Assembly (NCBI GenBank): GCA_000697475.1 | Contig: JNEU01000987.1 | Location: 186,001 to 250,000, forward strand | Reading direction: 5' to 3' | DNA length: 64,000 nt | From: Lichtheimia corymbifera B2541 | Lineage: Eukaryota > Mucoromycota > Mucoromycetes > Mucorales > Lichtheimiaceae | Shown here: piece by piece, positions 45,987 to 55,620 of the stretch | Numbering within the stretch: position 1 is the stretch's first letter | Layout of the letters: each line of letters begins with the position of its first letter | Translations under genes and position numbers: made by a program | The notes under the pieces: generated by a model | Told to the model about the DNA's origin: nothing | Seen by the model: the letters and a program-made list of their open reading frames with translations, nothing else | Databases searched by the model: none

Positions 45987-46181
45987 TTATCGGTTGTCAT
46001 AGTTGCACTTTTCCAGATGACAATGGCATCCTCCAGAAATAAGACAGAAACCAGAGACGGCATCATCATAGTTCTTGCACCATTCGTCACATTGCTCGTT
46101 ACTAACACACCTGAAGGCGGTAGCAATATTGAAGAGGAGGGCAAAGAGCAAAAAGGAGGCGAGAACAGTCTTGTTCAACAT
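45987..46181 (-). CDS. Secreted CS-alpha-beta (defensin-like) peptide 3
   Basis: 64 aa. Signal peptide as in peptides 1 and 2, then C-x5-C-x3-C-x10-C-x5-C-x-C-x4-C with CDEWC, SGFC and CHC. The stop codon TAA is immediately followed by GTAAGTG-like sequence, so the donor-like site seen in the other two copies is also present. Promoter motif acgacgacgtgcttttata at 46224-46242 is identical to the other copies. Confidence 0.8.
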   Translation of the reverse strand: MLNKTVLASFLLFALLFNIATAFRCVSNEQCDEWCKNYDDAVSGFCLISGGCHCHLEKCNYDNR

Positions 46182-47090
46182 GACTGGATTGCAAAATATG
46201 GATGACTATCCACCGTTGTCTTGACGACGACGTGCTTTTATACCTTGTACCTGATGATGCTGACAACGCACATGGTTCTCGATGTGCGCGGATTTGTTTC
46301 TGGAGATTGCCATAACACAGCATTAAAGGTTGTGTACGAGGAGGCTAAGTCAATTTACCATTTGACGTTCCAGCTCCATGGAGACAAACCCAGTTGATAT
46401 GTGGTACACGCCTGTTCCTAATTTGGAGAATTCAACTTTCATCACCAGCCATATCTATAGCACGCTGCTGATGACACCACAAGACGCCATCGTGCGCCAT
46501 TGAGCTTGAGACAGCATTATAGCAACAATGACAGCATCGTTGACATAGAGATCACAAATACAACATGATACTCTATATATTTAGAGTGGTTGCTGATGCG
46601 ATTGTAGCTGGTAATACGGCAATGTGGCTCAGCGGATATACCTTTGCTCCTTCGTGCATGTGCTTTATTGGGACATATTTTGCATCACTCAGCTTTCATT
46701 GCATCGGCTTCATGTGGTGGGAAGCAACTATTCATAGCTCGGGTAATCATTGCGACCCTATATCCTTCATAATCGCTGTTACATGCAGAAGGTATTGTGC
46801 ATCCACGAATTGTTATTTATTGCATCCTTCAATTTCATCCAGTTCACGTAGCTACCTTCAAGGTAGTTTTGAATAGCCCTATCAGCGGAGCATTATTTCC
46901 ATGGCATAATAGGCCGTTTGGAGCGCATAACAACATTTGAGTTTATATTCATAGCAGAAGGATTTATGAATCAATAGCCATGATACATGTACAAAGTTGG
47001 CAGCTAATATGATGATCACTATTTACTGGTGTATCATGCAAACCAGGTTTTCGGTCACTTCATATGCTTGAATTTATGTGGCCTGGTCAT
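46182..47090. other. Spacer between CS-alpha-beta peptide 3 and twin-hairpin protein 3
   Basis: Promoter of peptide 3 at the left. The remainder has no supported gene; similarity to the spacers of units A and B is weak. Confidence 0.4.
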
Positions 47091-47408
47091 TCATGCTTGG
47101 GGCTGTTCCGGCGGATATTGCTGGTCGCACTTGTCCATGCATTTCTGCCCAGTTTCTCGAACCGACTCATCGCAGGTCGATTGACATTTGGTCCGTTTTT
47201 CGGGATATAAATCTCCCATTACCGATGGACGATGTCCTCCTTGACAAAGCGGGTCGTCACAAAACATCCTCAAGCAGTCGCAGAGCAAATCTTCTTTCCA
47301 ACAAGCTTCGTAGCACTTTTGCTTTTCTTTATCCACTTGATCAATGGCAAGTACTGTAAGGGACCAGCAGGCAAAAAAACCGATAATAATCGATGGCTTA
47401 AACAACAT
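47091..47408 (-). CDS. Secreted twin-hairpin cysteine protein 3
   Basis: 105 aa. Signal peptide MLFKPSIIIGFFACWSLTVLA without a dibasic pro site. First motif C-YEA-C-x6-C-x-C-LRMF-C (one extra cysteine inside the hairpin), loop with a further cysteine (PLC), second motif C-QST-C-x10-C-MDK-C. Acidic and basic residues alternate in the hairpins as expected for surface helices. Most diverged of the first three copies but the same length and order. Confidence 0.75.
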   Translation of the reverse strand: MLFKPSIIIGFFACWSLTVLAIDQVDKEKQKCYEACWKEDLLCDCLRMFCDDPLCQGGHRPSVMGDLYPEKRTKCQSTCDESVRETGQKCMDKCDQQYPPEQPQA

Positions 47409-47908
47409 GATTGCGGATCCGTGGTAAAGAAAGAGAGGATAAGCGACTACAACACGTAGAAAGATGGATTAACAAACCGTGCCTTTTTGTCTACAATTGT
47501 CTGGTATAGGGGGGTCACTATACTCGTATATCCTTTGCCGTGCTAATGGACTTGGGTTAAACGCCACTTGACACTTTCAGGGGCATTGTTTGGGCAAGCT
47601 GCAGTAGCCAAATGTCCGCAGCCTCTCCATGGACCTTCTCAATATGTACAACAAACTGAACAAGGATCATGGTGTGTCGCATCAATGACATACCATGGAT
47701 AACGCTCTTTGAAAGAGTACCCCTCTTTTTTTGTCGCTTTCGGTGTCAATGAAACGATGCATATTGCTACAACATATCCTAGCAAATACCATCATCATTT
47801 TTATTGTTATGAAATTGCAATCACCAGCATGTATTTCCTATCGGGTAAACAATTCGCTCATTTCAACCCTCGCTTATATCGCCTGATTTAGAGGGAATTT
47901 GCTGGTTG

Positions 47909-48253
47909 CTAATATGGGGGTGGGTTGTTGCATTCTTCTTGGCACTTTGTTATAGGATCAATGGCCTTCTTGAAGCAGTCTTTTTCACATGGAGTGTATA
48001 CGCCATCAGTTGGGTCATAAAACTCAAACGAAACGGGGACAGTTTTATCGCTCTTACAAACGTCTCGGACGCACTTCTCTAACTCTTCAAAATCGTAGAA
48101 CCTATTACAATGCTTGGAGCATTGCATTTTCTCTGCCGCCGCAAGTTCGTCGGTGGACTGACCGTTCTCTGGAGAAATCGGGTCGGTGGATCCAGATGCA
48201 GTAAAGGACGATACGGCAATAAGAAACACAATAGCAGATGATTTGAATAACAT
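47909..48253 (-). CDS. Secreted twin-hairpin cysteine protein 4
   Basis: 114 aa from the ATG at 48253 (an in-frame extension to 48316 is rejected because the MLFKSS signal start is conserved with the paralogues). Signal peptide of about 22 residues. Motifs C-SKH-C-x11-C-VRDV-C and C-EKD-C-x10-C-QEE-C. No extra cysteines besides these eight. The linking loop is rich in Phe, Tyr, Asp and Pro. Confidence 0.75.
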   Translation of the reverse strand: MLFKSSAIVFLIAVSSFTASGSTDPISPENGQSTDELAAAEKMQCSKHCNRFYDFEELEKCVRDVCKSDKTVPVSFEFYDPTDGVYTPCEKDCFKKAIDPITKCQEECNNPPPY

Positions 48254-48758
48254 TTTGATTTGGATTATGTGATAAAGGAAGTAGAGAGATAGAGAAATCA
48301 CAACGTCTTTAAACAAGTGGACCTTTCATATACAATTCAGATGCGCTGATTGATAGGTCTCTTTAATCCTCCTTACATGCGAGTCAACTTTGATTAAACG
48401 CCATTCGCACTTTCAGGGGTATCGCTTGTCTGAGTTGTGTGACCCATACCTTATAACTTTTGCCCTCGGTCTTTTAGAAGACGTTGTAAATGATGTAGTA
48501 GGATTGTGTGTTTATCTTCGGAGGGTGTACCTGATGCATTCAGCTTTTGAAGGCAAGGGATATCCTACCACGAAATATTACGATGAAATAGCAATTGCAA
48601 TAGTGCTTTATTTTATCACACTACCATAATTTCATCTACCATTATCTTCAAATGAATGATCATTTAATATCATTTGCTTCACCGGCGATTTGATTCCATC
48701 GATCGTATTCGTAAGTACCTTGTATGACGGCACCACTTGTATTTCTCTTGCGATGATT

Positions 48759-49136
48759 TTACAAGTTTGTGGTCGGATTTTGGGTTTTTGGCTGCGATGT
48801 CTTTTTCATGCAACTATCATAGCACGAATACATCATCGGATTATTCGATCCGTAGCAGTTTGACTCACACAAAGTCATAGTATCTTCGCCATTTCCAGCC
48901 GTGAGTGGTTTGTCAGTCGGAAGTGGAGGTCCTGATGGGTCCAAGTCGCTGTTGCATTTGTTTTTTAGACAAGCCTTGAGAGAAGCCATGCCTTTGCTAT
49001 CACAAGCATCTATACATGGATCTGAAGCAACATGTTGCTGTGGTTCTCCTCTTTCACGTAGCTGGGCATTATCTGCTAGTACCATGAGCGACCATGCAGC
49101 CAAAATCACAAGGAGGGATGACTTGAGTAACATCAT
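48759..49136 (-). CDS. Secreted twin-hairpin cysteine protein 5
   Basis: 125 aa (start MMLLKS; the second Met at 49133 is equally possible). Signal peptide to about residue 22, pro stretch with LRERGEP, then C-IDA-C-x10-C-LKNK-C, a Pro/Gly-rich loop and C-ESN-C-x10-C-YDS-C, ending in a Lys/Pro/Thr tail. Eight cysteines, all within the motifs. Confidence 0.75.
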   Translation of the reverse strand: MMLLKSSLLVILAAWSLMVLADNAQLRERGEPQQHVASDPCIDACDSKGMASLKACLKNKCNSDLDPSGPPLPTDKPLTAGNGEDTMTLCESNCYGSNNPMMYSCYDSCMKKTSQPKTQNPTTNL

Positions 49137-49428
49137 TGGATCAAAAAGTGAGGAAGAAATATGACAGTGTGCAAACGAACGTGAACCAGCGGCGGCTTTT
49201 TTTATGCAGGAGATGCTGAGTGTATATATCTTTATGCAGGAGGAGGTGACTGTCTTTGATCCGCCATACCAAATTTTGTATCACCACCGCATACATTCAG
49301 GGGCACTACTACTACTGCGAGCAGTAAAACCCGCCGATCATATCCTTTATACAACCTTTGCATTTCAACATCACGCCGTCCTTGTCATATATAAATGTTT
49401 TAATTTGATATGTATACATCGCAACTAA

Positions 49429-49932
49429 CTACGCATCCTTCTGTGTCTTGCAATCTTCTTTACATCCATCAAGTTGAGTTTTAATGGTTTGGTCGCATTC
49501 ATCGTAGCATGATCCTTTCTTTGGGTCACAGAGCTTTTTGCATGATTCCGTAAGACTATCCACAATCACTGCACATCCTGATATGCATTCACCATACGAC
49601 TTGCTGTCCGCATTAGGATTCTTCACGTTCTTCCCCATGGAACCAATCTCAGGCTGTTGTTGGTCTTGTGTAGCACCACCGGTTGCCTCAGGTAGTTGCT
49701 GTTGTTCCGTGGTATCCTCGGCAGTAGTGGCACCTGTATCAGCAGATGGTGGCTGTCTGTCATTGGTAGATCCTCCTTCTGCAACAGCAGGTGCACTCTC
49801 GGATGCCTTATTGCTTTCTCCAAGTGCTTCTTTGACGATTGCATCAAATTGATCAGCGACTGTAGGAGTGCTAAGCAACAGCAATGCAAAAATTGTGGCA
49901 AAAGCGAGCTTGAATAATATATGTGTGTGCAT
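49429..49932 (-). CDS. Secreted twin-hairpin cysteine protein 6 with long acidic spacer
   Basis: 167 aa from the ATG at 49932 (an upstream in-frame Met at 49971 would precede the signal peptide). Signal peptide MHTHILFKLAFATIFALLLL, then about 80 residues of Ser/Thr/Glu/Gln-rich low-complexity spacer, then C-ISG-C-x10-C-KKL-C and C-YDE-C-x10-C-KED-C. Here the two motifs are only six residues apart, unlike the other five, so the loop between hairpins is short and the extra length is N-terminal. Confidence 0.72.
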   Translation of the reverse strand: MHTHILFKLAFATIFALLLLSTPTVADQFDAIVKEALGESNKASESAPAVAEGGSTNDRQPPSADTGATTAEDTTEQQQLPEATGGATQDQQQPEIGSMGKNVKNPNADSKSYGECISGCAVIVDSLTESCKKLCDPKKGSCYDECDQTIKTQLDGCKEDCKTQKDA

Positions 49933-51020
49933 TTTTTGAGTGATAGATGGGATTGGCAATGGAAAAAGCAAGCTGCCAAAGTGGGTCCATCCTTTTGCTT
50001 CTTATATTGTTCTCCTCAATCGCTGTAGCATGCTCACGACGCTCCGTATAAGAAACGAAAGATGCAGTAGGCGTACGTACTTTTATGCATTGCATCAACG
50101 TTGCTGACGGTGCTTTTCGCATTATTGTTGATAGGTGTGACATGGCTGGCACCTTTCATACTACCAGCCTTCATTCAAATCGATGCTAATATATGGCCAT
50201 GGTATTGGTCATTACCGTACTGGTTTCTGGAAGGCACTTTGCAGAAAAGAGATATCTGCTATCCATTCTGCTGCCACTAAACATTTTCCTGCAGCCGTTT
50301 TACGCCAGCACACACAAACCCCGTGATCGTGGGGGTAGTCCAAACCCGTTTGCTACAGTGAAGAATGCATCATAGTGGTTTTGTACAAATGAACGATTCC
50401 ACTCATATACATGTTTCTTTCGAAAGAAAAGAACACTCATCCTCACCTACGTCATAGGAAGCTATAACAAACAAGTTTCATTGTACTTGTATCGATCATT
50501 CTTTTATCATTAAACTCCTTCTTGTATATGCTCAAACAAACATTTAACCGTTGGTATGTTTATCCTTGTGCAACACCAAGCAGGGGGAAATCCTTACAGC
50601 CATCCCTTCATGCAGCAAGAGACAAGTCGAATGGAAAGAGTGTAGTGTATACGTTGTCTACTTTTAATTTCCCCTATGATGAACAAGGTGATAATATTGT
50701 ATGGATTGAAGAATGAGAACCCAATGGCTCATTTATTGGCATGTTTGGCTATGGAAGGAATCATGGTAGTGATACGTCAAAACTAGTTATTATATGCTGC
50801 CTGTTCGCCTTCATCATGTTTTTGTGAGATACGACAATCCTCCTGAATCACAATAATGGAGAGCTCTCGTCTTCAAAACTTGTGTAGTGTGCCTTGCGGA
50901 TGGTGATGTTCACTGGCAACAAAACAGTTGGGCGATGGCAATGAATGAATGGTCGTGTGGTACAATGGAAAAAAGGTCACCTGGCGATTAAACAATGCAG
51001 CTCTTCCCTTCTTCCGCGTT
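49933..51020. other. Intergenic, no gene seen
   Basis: Contains the promoter of twin-hairpin protein 6 and the upstream region of the SDR gene. No supported gene. Confidence 0.4.
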
Positions 51021-51929
51021 ATGGAGTTTTCAGCCAAGACGATTCTTATTACTGGAGCCACGAGTGGATTGGGACAATGCGCTGCTTCCAAGTTTCTGAA
51101 ACAAGGACACACAGTTATCATTACAGGCCGCGATGAGAGCAAGTTACAGCAAGCGACTCAATGGATTCGACACCATGCACTAGCATCGAGCAAGCTTTTT
51201 ACAGTGGTTATGGATCAGGATAATGTCGACTCGATCAAGCAAGCCGTGGACACTTTGAAGAGCATGGATATTGGGCAACTTGATATTGTGATCCATAATG
51301 CGGGAGGGATGCAAGGTCAACGTGAGACGATTCAACACGTGGAGAAGACCATCTTTGTCAATTCAGTGGCGCCATGGTACCTGACTTTGCAGTTGATACC
51401 GCTCATGGAACAACAAGGACGTATCTTATTTGTCACTTCGTCGCTACATGACCCTGATGCACGTGCTGGTAAAACAGAAGACAAGGTGGATGCGATGTTG
51501 AGGAATCCGGATTTGGACAACTTGGATGGCCACGTATGGTGGGAGAGCATGCCGTTTTATCGTCTTTCCAAGTTAGCACAGTTATGGCTCATGTATCTGC
51601 TGGCAGAACACTACCCACACCTTTCCATCAATGCTTTTTGCCCTGGATTTGTACCAACCACCATGCTCAATCGTCAGTCAAGTTTGCCCCTTCGTCTATT
51701 GATGCGTCACGTGCTTGGTTGGATGAGCTTTGTTACATCAGAAAACGATGCTGCCGATGACTACGTTTATTATGCAACCGATGACCAATTCACCAATGTG
51801 ACCGGCAAGTTATTCAAGAAGAAACAGGTCCATGAAAGCTCCAAGGCATCAAAGGATATGGAGAATGCACGTCAGTTTTGGAATATTGCATGCGACATTT
51901 GTCAATTGCCCGATCACCGACTTGAGTAG
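51021..51929 (+). CDS. Short-chain dehydrogenase/reductase (SDR)
   Basis: 302 aa, one exon. Classical SDR layout: TGATSGLG cofactor motif (11-18), NAGG (93-96), catalytic Ser near 140 in VTSSLHD, and catalytic Tyr180 and Lys184 in YRLSK, followed by CPGFVPT. GRDESKL after the second strand has Arg/Asp, compatible with NADP(H). The layout resembles retinol-dehydrogenase/WW-oxidoreductase-like SDRs; the substrate cannot be told. The ATG at 51021 directly precedes the Rossmann fold; an in-frame upstream Met at 50949 adds 24 residues without support. It stands alone between peptide and repeat islands. Confidence 0.88.
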   Translation: MEFSAKTILITGATSGLGQCAASKFLKQGHTVIITGRDESKLQQATQWIRHHALASSKLFTVVMDQDNVDSIKQAVDTLKSMDIGQLDIVIHNAGGMQGQRETIQHVEKTIFVNSVAPWYLTLQLIPLMEQQGRILFVTSSLHDPDARAGKTEDKVDAMLRNPDLDNLDGHVWWESMPFYRLSKLAQLWLMYLLAEHYPHLSINAFCPGFVPTTMLNRQSSLPLRLLMRHVLGWMSFVTSENDAADDYVYYATDDQFTNVTGKLFKKKQVHESSKASKDMENARQFWNIACDICQLPDHRLE

Positions 51930-52669
51930 AACCACCATGTATATACCATATCTTTGTAATATAAAATTGTACGTAAAATATTTATCATATACACATGATA
52001 TGAGATGTGCTATTTGCGCTACTGTAGTCAAATCCTGGTGATGACCCATTTGTCAATGCTGGATGGAGTTGATTGCTGATACATGTTGGTGTTGGATCAT
52101 CGCTATTATAGTACGCGAATGCAAAAATATACAACCATACCTCCTAAATCTGTTCCTTTTGAAATGGCAATGGAGAAGAAACATTGATATAGCAGATTGC
52201 CTTCATTGTTTGATGATGGATATTGTCATCTTCTTTATCCGGATCCTGATTTGTGCATGAGCAATTAATCATATGGAGGTTCTTTGTGAAGACACCCCAC
52301 GTCTATTTCATCATTTTCTTCTATCTTTTATGATCCCAGTAGTAGTCACACCCACCACGCACATGAAAGATGCAGTCGCCAAGTCATTACCTACTACATA
52401 TCTCTGTCCTATCCATATCACTCTTTGACTCCTGCAACCTACTTCAATGCAATACTAGATGATCTTTTTAGTGAACAAGCCATGTATTCACAATTGTGAT
52501 GACTTTAGCCTTTCATCGTTATCCTCCCAATTTCATTGTCCTTGTTGTATCTGTCTCTTTTATTATGGTAAATCCTAGTTATCTCCCTCGATGATCTGGG
52601 ATTGCCAACCTCGATCGCGGAATTTCATACACACGCATTCGAGCCGCGATGAGCAACCCTGTTCTATTA
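51930..52669. other. Intergenic, no gene seen
   Basis: AT-rich 3' region of the SDR gene, then unassigned sequence up to the foldback element. Confidence 0.4.
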
Positions 52670-53470
52670 AAAGACACCCACGTTTGATTGTAAAGTTTAT
52701 AGAGTTATAAAAGCTTTCATGTTTTACATATGATGTAAGCGAGATACTATATGAGAAGTAATCTTTGTTCATTGTCAAGGAGGTAGACCCCGATAGAAAA
52801 GAAGATGCAGAGGGATATGCTTGCGCAGACATGCCAAGATGGCATGGCTGGAAGGGTCAATGCATAATACATACATTCTGTTTAATGTATAGTCATACAT
52901 TGGCAGCTAACATGTGCTTTTCTCATTCCCAGCTTTTGCCCAATCCACTTGATGGGAATGATGCGCGTACTCCAGTCCAACACTTCCATGATTCAATTGT
53001 CTTGATCCGAGCTGATTTGGCTGAGTTACGCCCAAATAAAGAGACATCAGTTGAGGTAGATAGTGCATGTTGCATGATATGTATGGGCTGATGTGCTCTT
53101 TGTTTGAGCGTAACTCGGTCAAATCAGCTCGGATCAAGAAAGCGGGATGATGGAGATGAATGTCTGTAGCAGGCGCATCATTCTCATCATGTGGATTTGG
53201 CAAAAGCTGGGAATGAGGAAAAGCACATGTTGGCTGCCAATAGCGATATATTACTGAATCGTCCATTAACAATCATATATTGACCCTTTCTGTTCGCTTC
53301 AATCATATGTGCTATGCAAACACGCTCCTCTGCATCTTTGGCTCTATTAGGGCGTAACTACTTGACAATGAACAAAGGCCACTTTCCATATATCATCACT
53401 CTTATAACATATGTAAAACATAAAGATGAATGCATCTCAAAACTTTACAATCAAGCGTATGGTTTTTATT
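52670..53470. mobile_element. Foldback-type element with about 380-bp inverted arms
   Basis: The left arm (about 52680-53050) is the reverse complement of the right arm (about 53095-53460). Examples: left cgtttgattgtaaagttt with right aaactttacaatcaagcg; left ttgttcattgtcaag with right cttgacaatgaacaa; left cttttctcattcccagc with right gctgggaatgaggaaaag. The loop is about 45 bp. Arms are diverged (roughly 75-80 percent by eye) and encode nothing. Such giant inverted repeats are typical of foldback elements or large MITEs. Confidence 0.75.
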
Positions 53471-54985
53471 TGAATGAAGTTGATCAACATGTCGAAGACC
53501 AACCTCTGACCAAGTGCCACAATGGAGGTGGACAATCGCGGCGGTGTGCACTATACACTCTACGTCTCTATTATATTTGGATCGCCCCGCATTTAAAATT
53601 CTCATAATGAAGCATGCGGTTTTTAAATGAATGAAGTTGGTCAGCTTGACTTTGCTCAGCTTGACTTTGCAAACCTTATTACCAAGTTTCAAGTTCGAGC
53701 TAGGGAATCCCAAGGTATTGCATACTAATTGACATTTCATGAACGTGGGCGGGTGCGGAATTTCCATCGGTCATAGTGAATCCCCCATTATACCCTCCCA
53801 TTCAAGATTTTCAAATAAAGTATGAAGTCTTTATGAGAACGAAAATGATCAGCATGCCTGGGAGCACCTTGTGTGAAAGTTTCATCTTTTAGAAAGGGAT
53901 TCTCGAGTCATGGGGCCGTCCAACGTACATATATTCACATCTTTTTATCGTCGGCCGCTCCCATTTTATTATTCACAATGAAGCATACGGTTTTTAAATG
54001 AATGGAGTTGATCAGCATGTCGAAGCCCACCGTGCTGACCAAGTTTCAGATTGGCGGTGGATAATTGCGGGGTGTGCACTATGCACCCTGCATGCGTTCC
54101 GTCAGTGCATCGTCTCCCCTATATTTGGACCGGCCGATTCATTGAATCATCATAATGAATCATACGGTTTTTAAATGAATAGATTTTATCAGCATGACTC
54201 AGAGAACCTTCTTACCAAGTTCCAAGTTCATGATGCGGAATCCCAAGATTATTCATACCAAATGGCTTTTCAATGAATCCGGCGCTTTCCCGATTTCCGT
54301 CCGCCATAGTAAATCCCACATTACATCCTCCCATACTAAATTTTCAAATGAATTGTGGGTTCTTTATTAATACAAAGTTGATCAGCATGTCCTAAAGCAT
54401 ATTGTGTGCAAGTTTGAGGTTCAAGGTGAGCAATCTCGAGATCATGGATCAATTCACAGTGTGCATAAATTTGCAGGGCAGTGTCTGATCTATTTAATTT
54501 CCACCTCTTCCACTCCCCGTTTCTTCCCTCTTCCCTCCATCTCAACCGTTAGCCCATTCAAGTACAACTACAATCTGCAAACGATTGTCCTGCTTCACCC
54601 CATCATGTCAATCCTACAACTGCCTTGATCCGATTGTCTCTGACTGAATGGCAAGTCCATGGCGCGTGTGCACCTCACTACTACAACACCCGCTTTCCTC
54701 GACACTCCACCTTCCCTTGTACACTCTTCTGCCACAACCAATCGTAACAGCATTCAATGCGGCAGTTACCATGAGCAAGGTCTTTTACTTTATTCTCTCA
54801 AGTTACTTGCAGCAACTTGCCTTACAGCGATACTTCACGCGAACAGCAGATAGCCATTATATAGAAGTAGCTTGATTTAAGTGTAGCAACTCGATTCAAT
54901 ATATACGACTTGTTATGGACATATGGATATGGATATTGTTTTTGTACATGGAATAGAGGGATATGGATATCTATGCAACGTGTGG
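53460..54985 (-). repeat. Dispersed composite repeat, copy 4 (inverted)
   Basis: 53460-54420 carries the tandem-unit half in inverted orientation. 54480-54985 carries the left half, ending with ggatatggatat, the complement of the atatccatatcc run of copy 2. It abuts the foldback element directly. Order and orientation are as in copy 3 at 36600-38075. Confidence 0.7.
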
Positions 54986-54999
54986 GAAAAGAGTGCATC

Positions 55000-55620
55000 C
55001 ATTGCCGACTTGACCTTTGTGTTTGATGCGATATGATCATGAATGATGGTGCCATCTACTTGTGCAACGAGTCCATCATGTACAGCCATCACTATGCATA
55101 TAACTCACCACCACGCACCAAGAACACATCCACTCATCCTTGTTCGCACAATGCATATCCAAAGGATAGCATCACCCAAATCAACGTATGTCGCATTGAA
55201 GCAATCCGTTGCACCTCTCAACCTGTCTATTGTGGATGATGTTGGATCACTAATAGCGGATATGACAGGACCTTCTTTTTCCTGAGTCGGGTCCCGTGGT
55301 CTGTGATGAGAGAAAGGCTTATGGTGTGGGAAATACAGGATAGGATTGTAAAAGCATATCCCCGTGATAAGGAAAAAGAGAGGAAGAGAAAGGGATCAAC
55401 AAGTCTACAAGCTACATATTCGATGACATCATTTGAGAATACATGTTTTATCTAGTGTGCTTAAGATACTACTATTGGGGAACAAGTAATAATATTACAA
55501 GAGTAGAAAGCAAAAAGCTTATGCAAGAAGAGAGAATATACATACAAGTGAGAGGGATGGATGCAGTTGTAATAATGAGAGAAGGTGTGGATGAGAAGAA
55601 TGATGAAAATATGTGTGTGT
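55000..55620. other. 3' intergenic region of the MHYT gene
   Basis: No gene seen; AT-rich towards the stop codon at 55621. Confidence 0.4.

Noticed and set aside
47909..48316. N-terminal extension of twin-hairpin protein 4 (and similar extensions at 43698, 42214 and 22818)
   Set aside because: The extensions run through TATA boxes and leaders, while the signal-peptide Met is conserved between paralogues.
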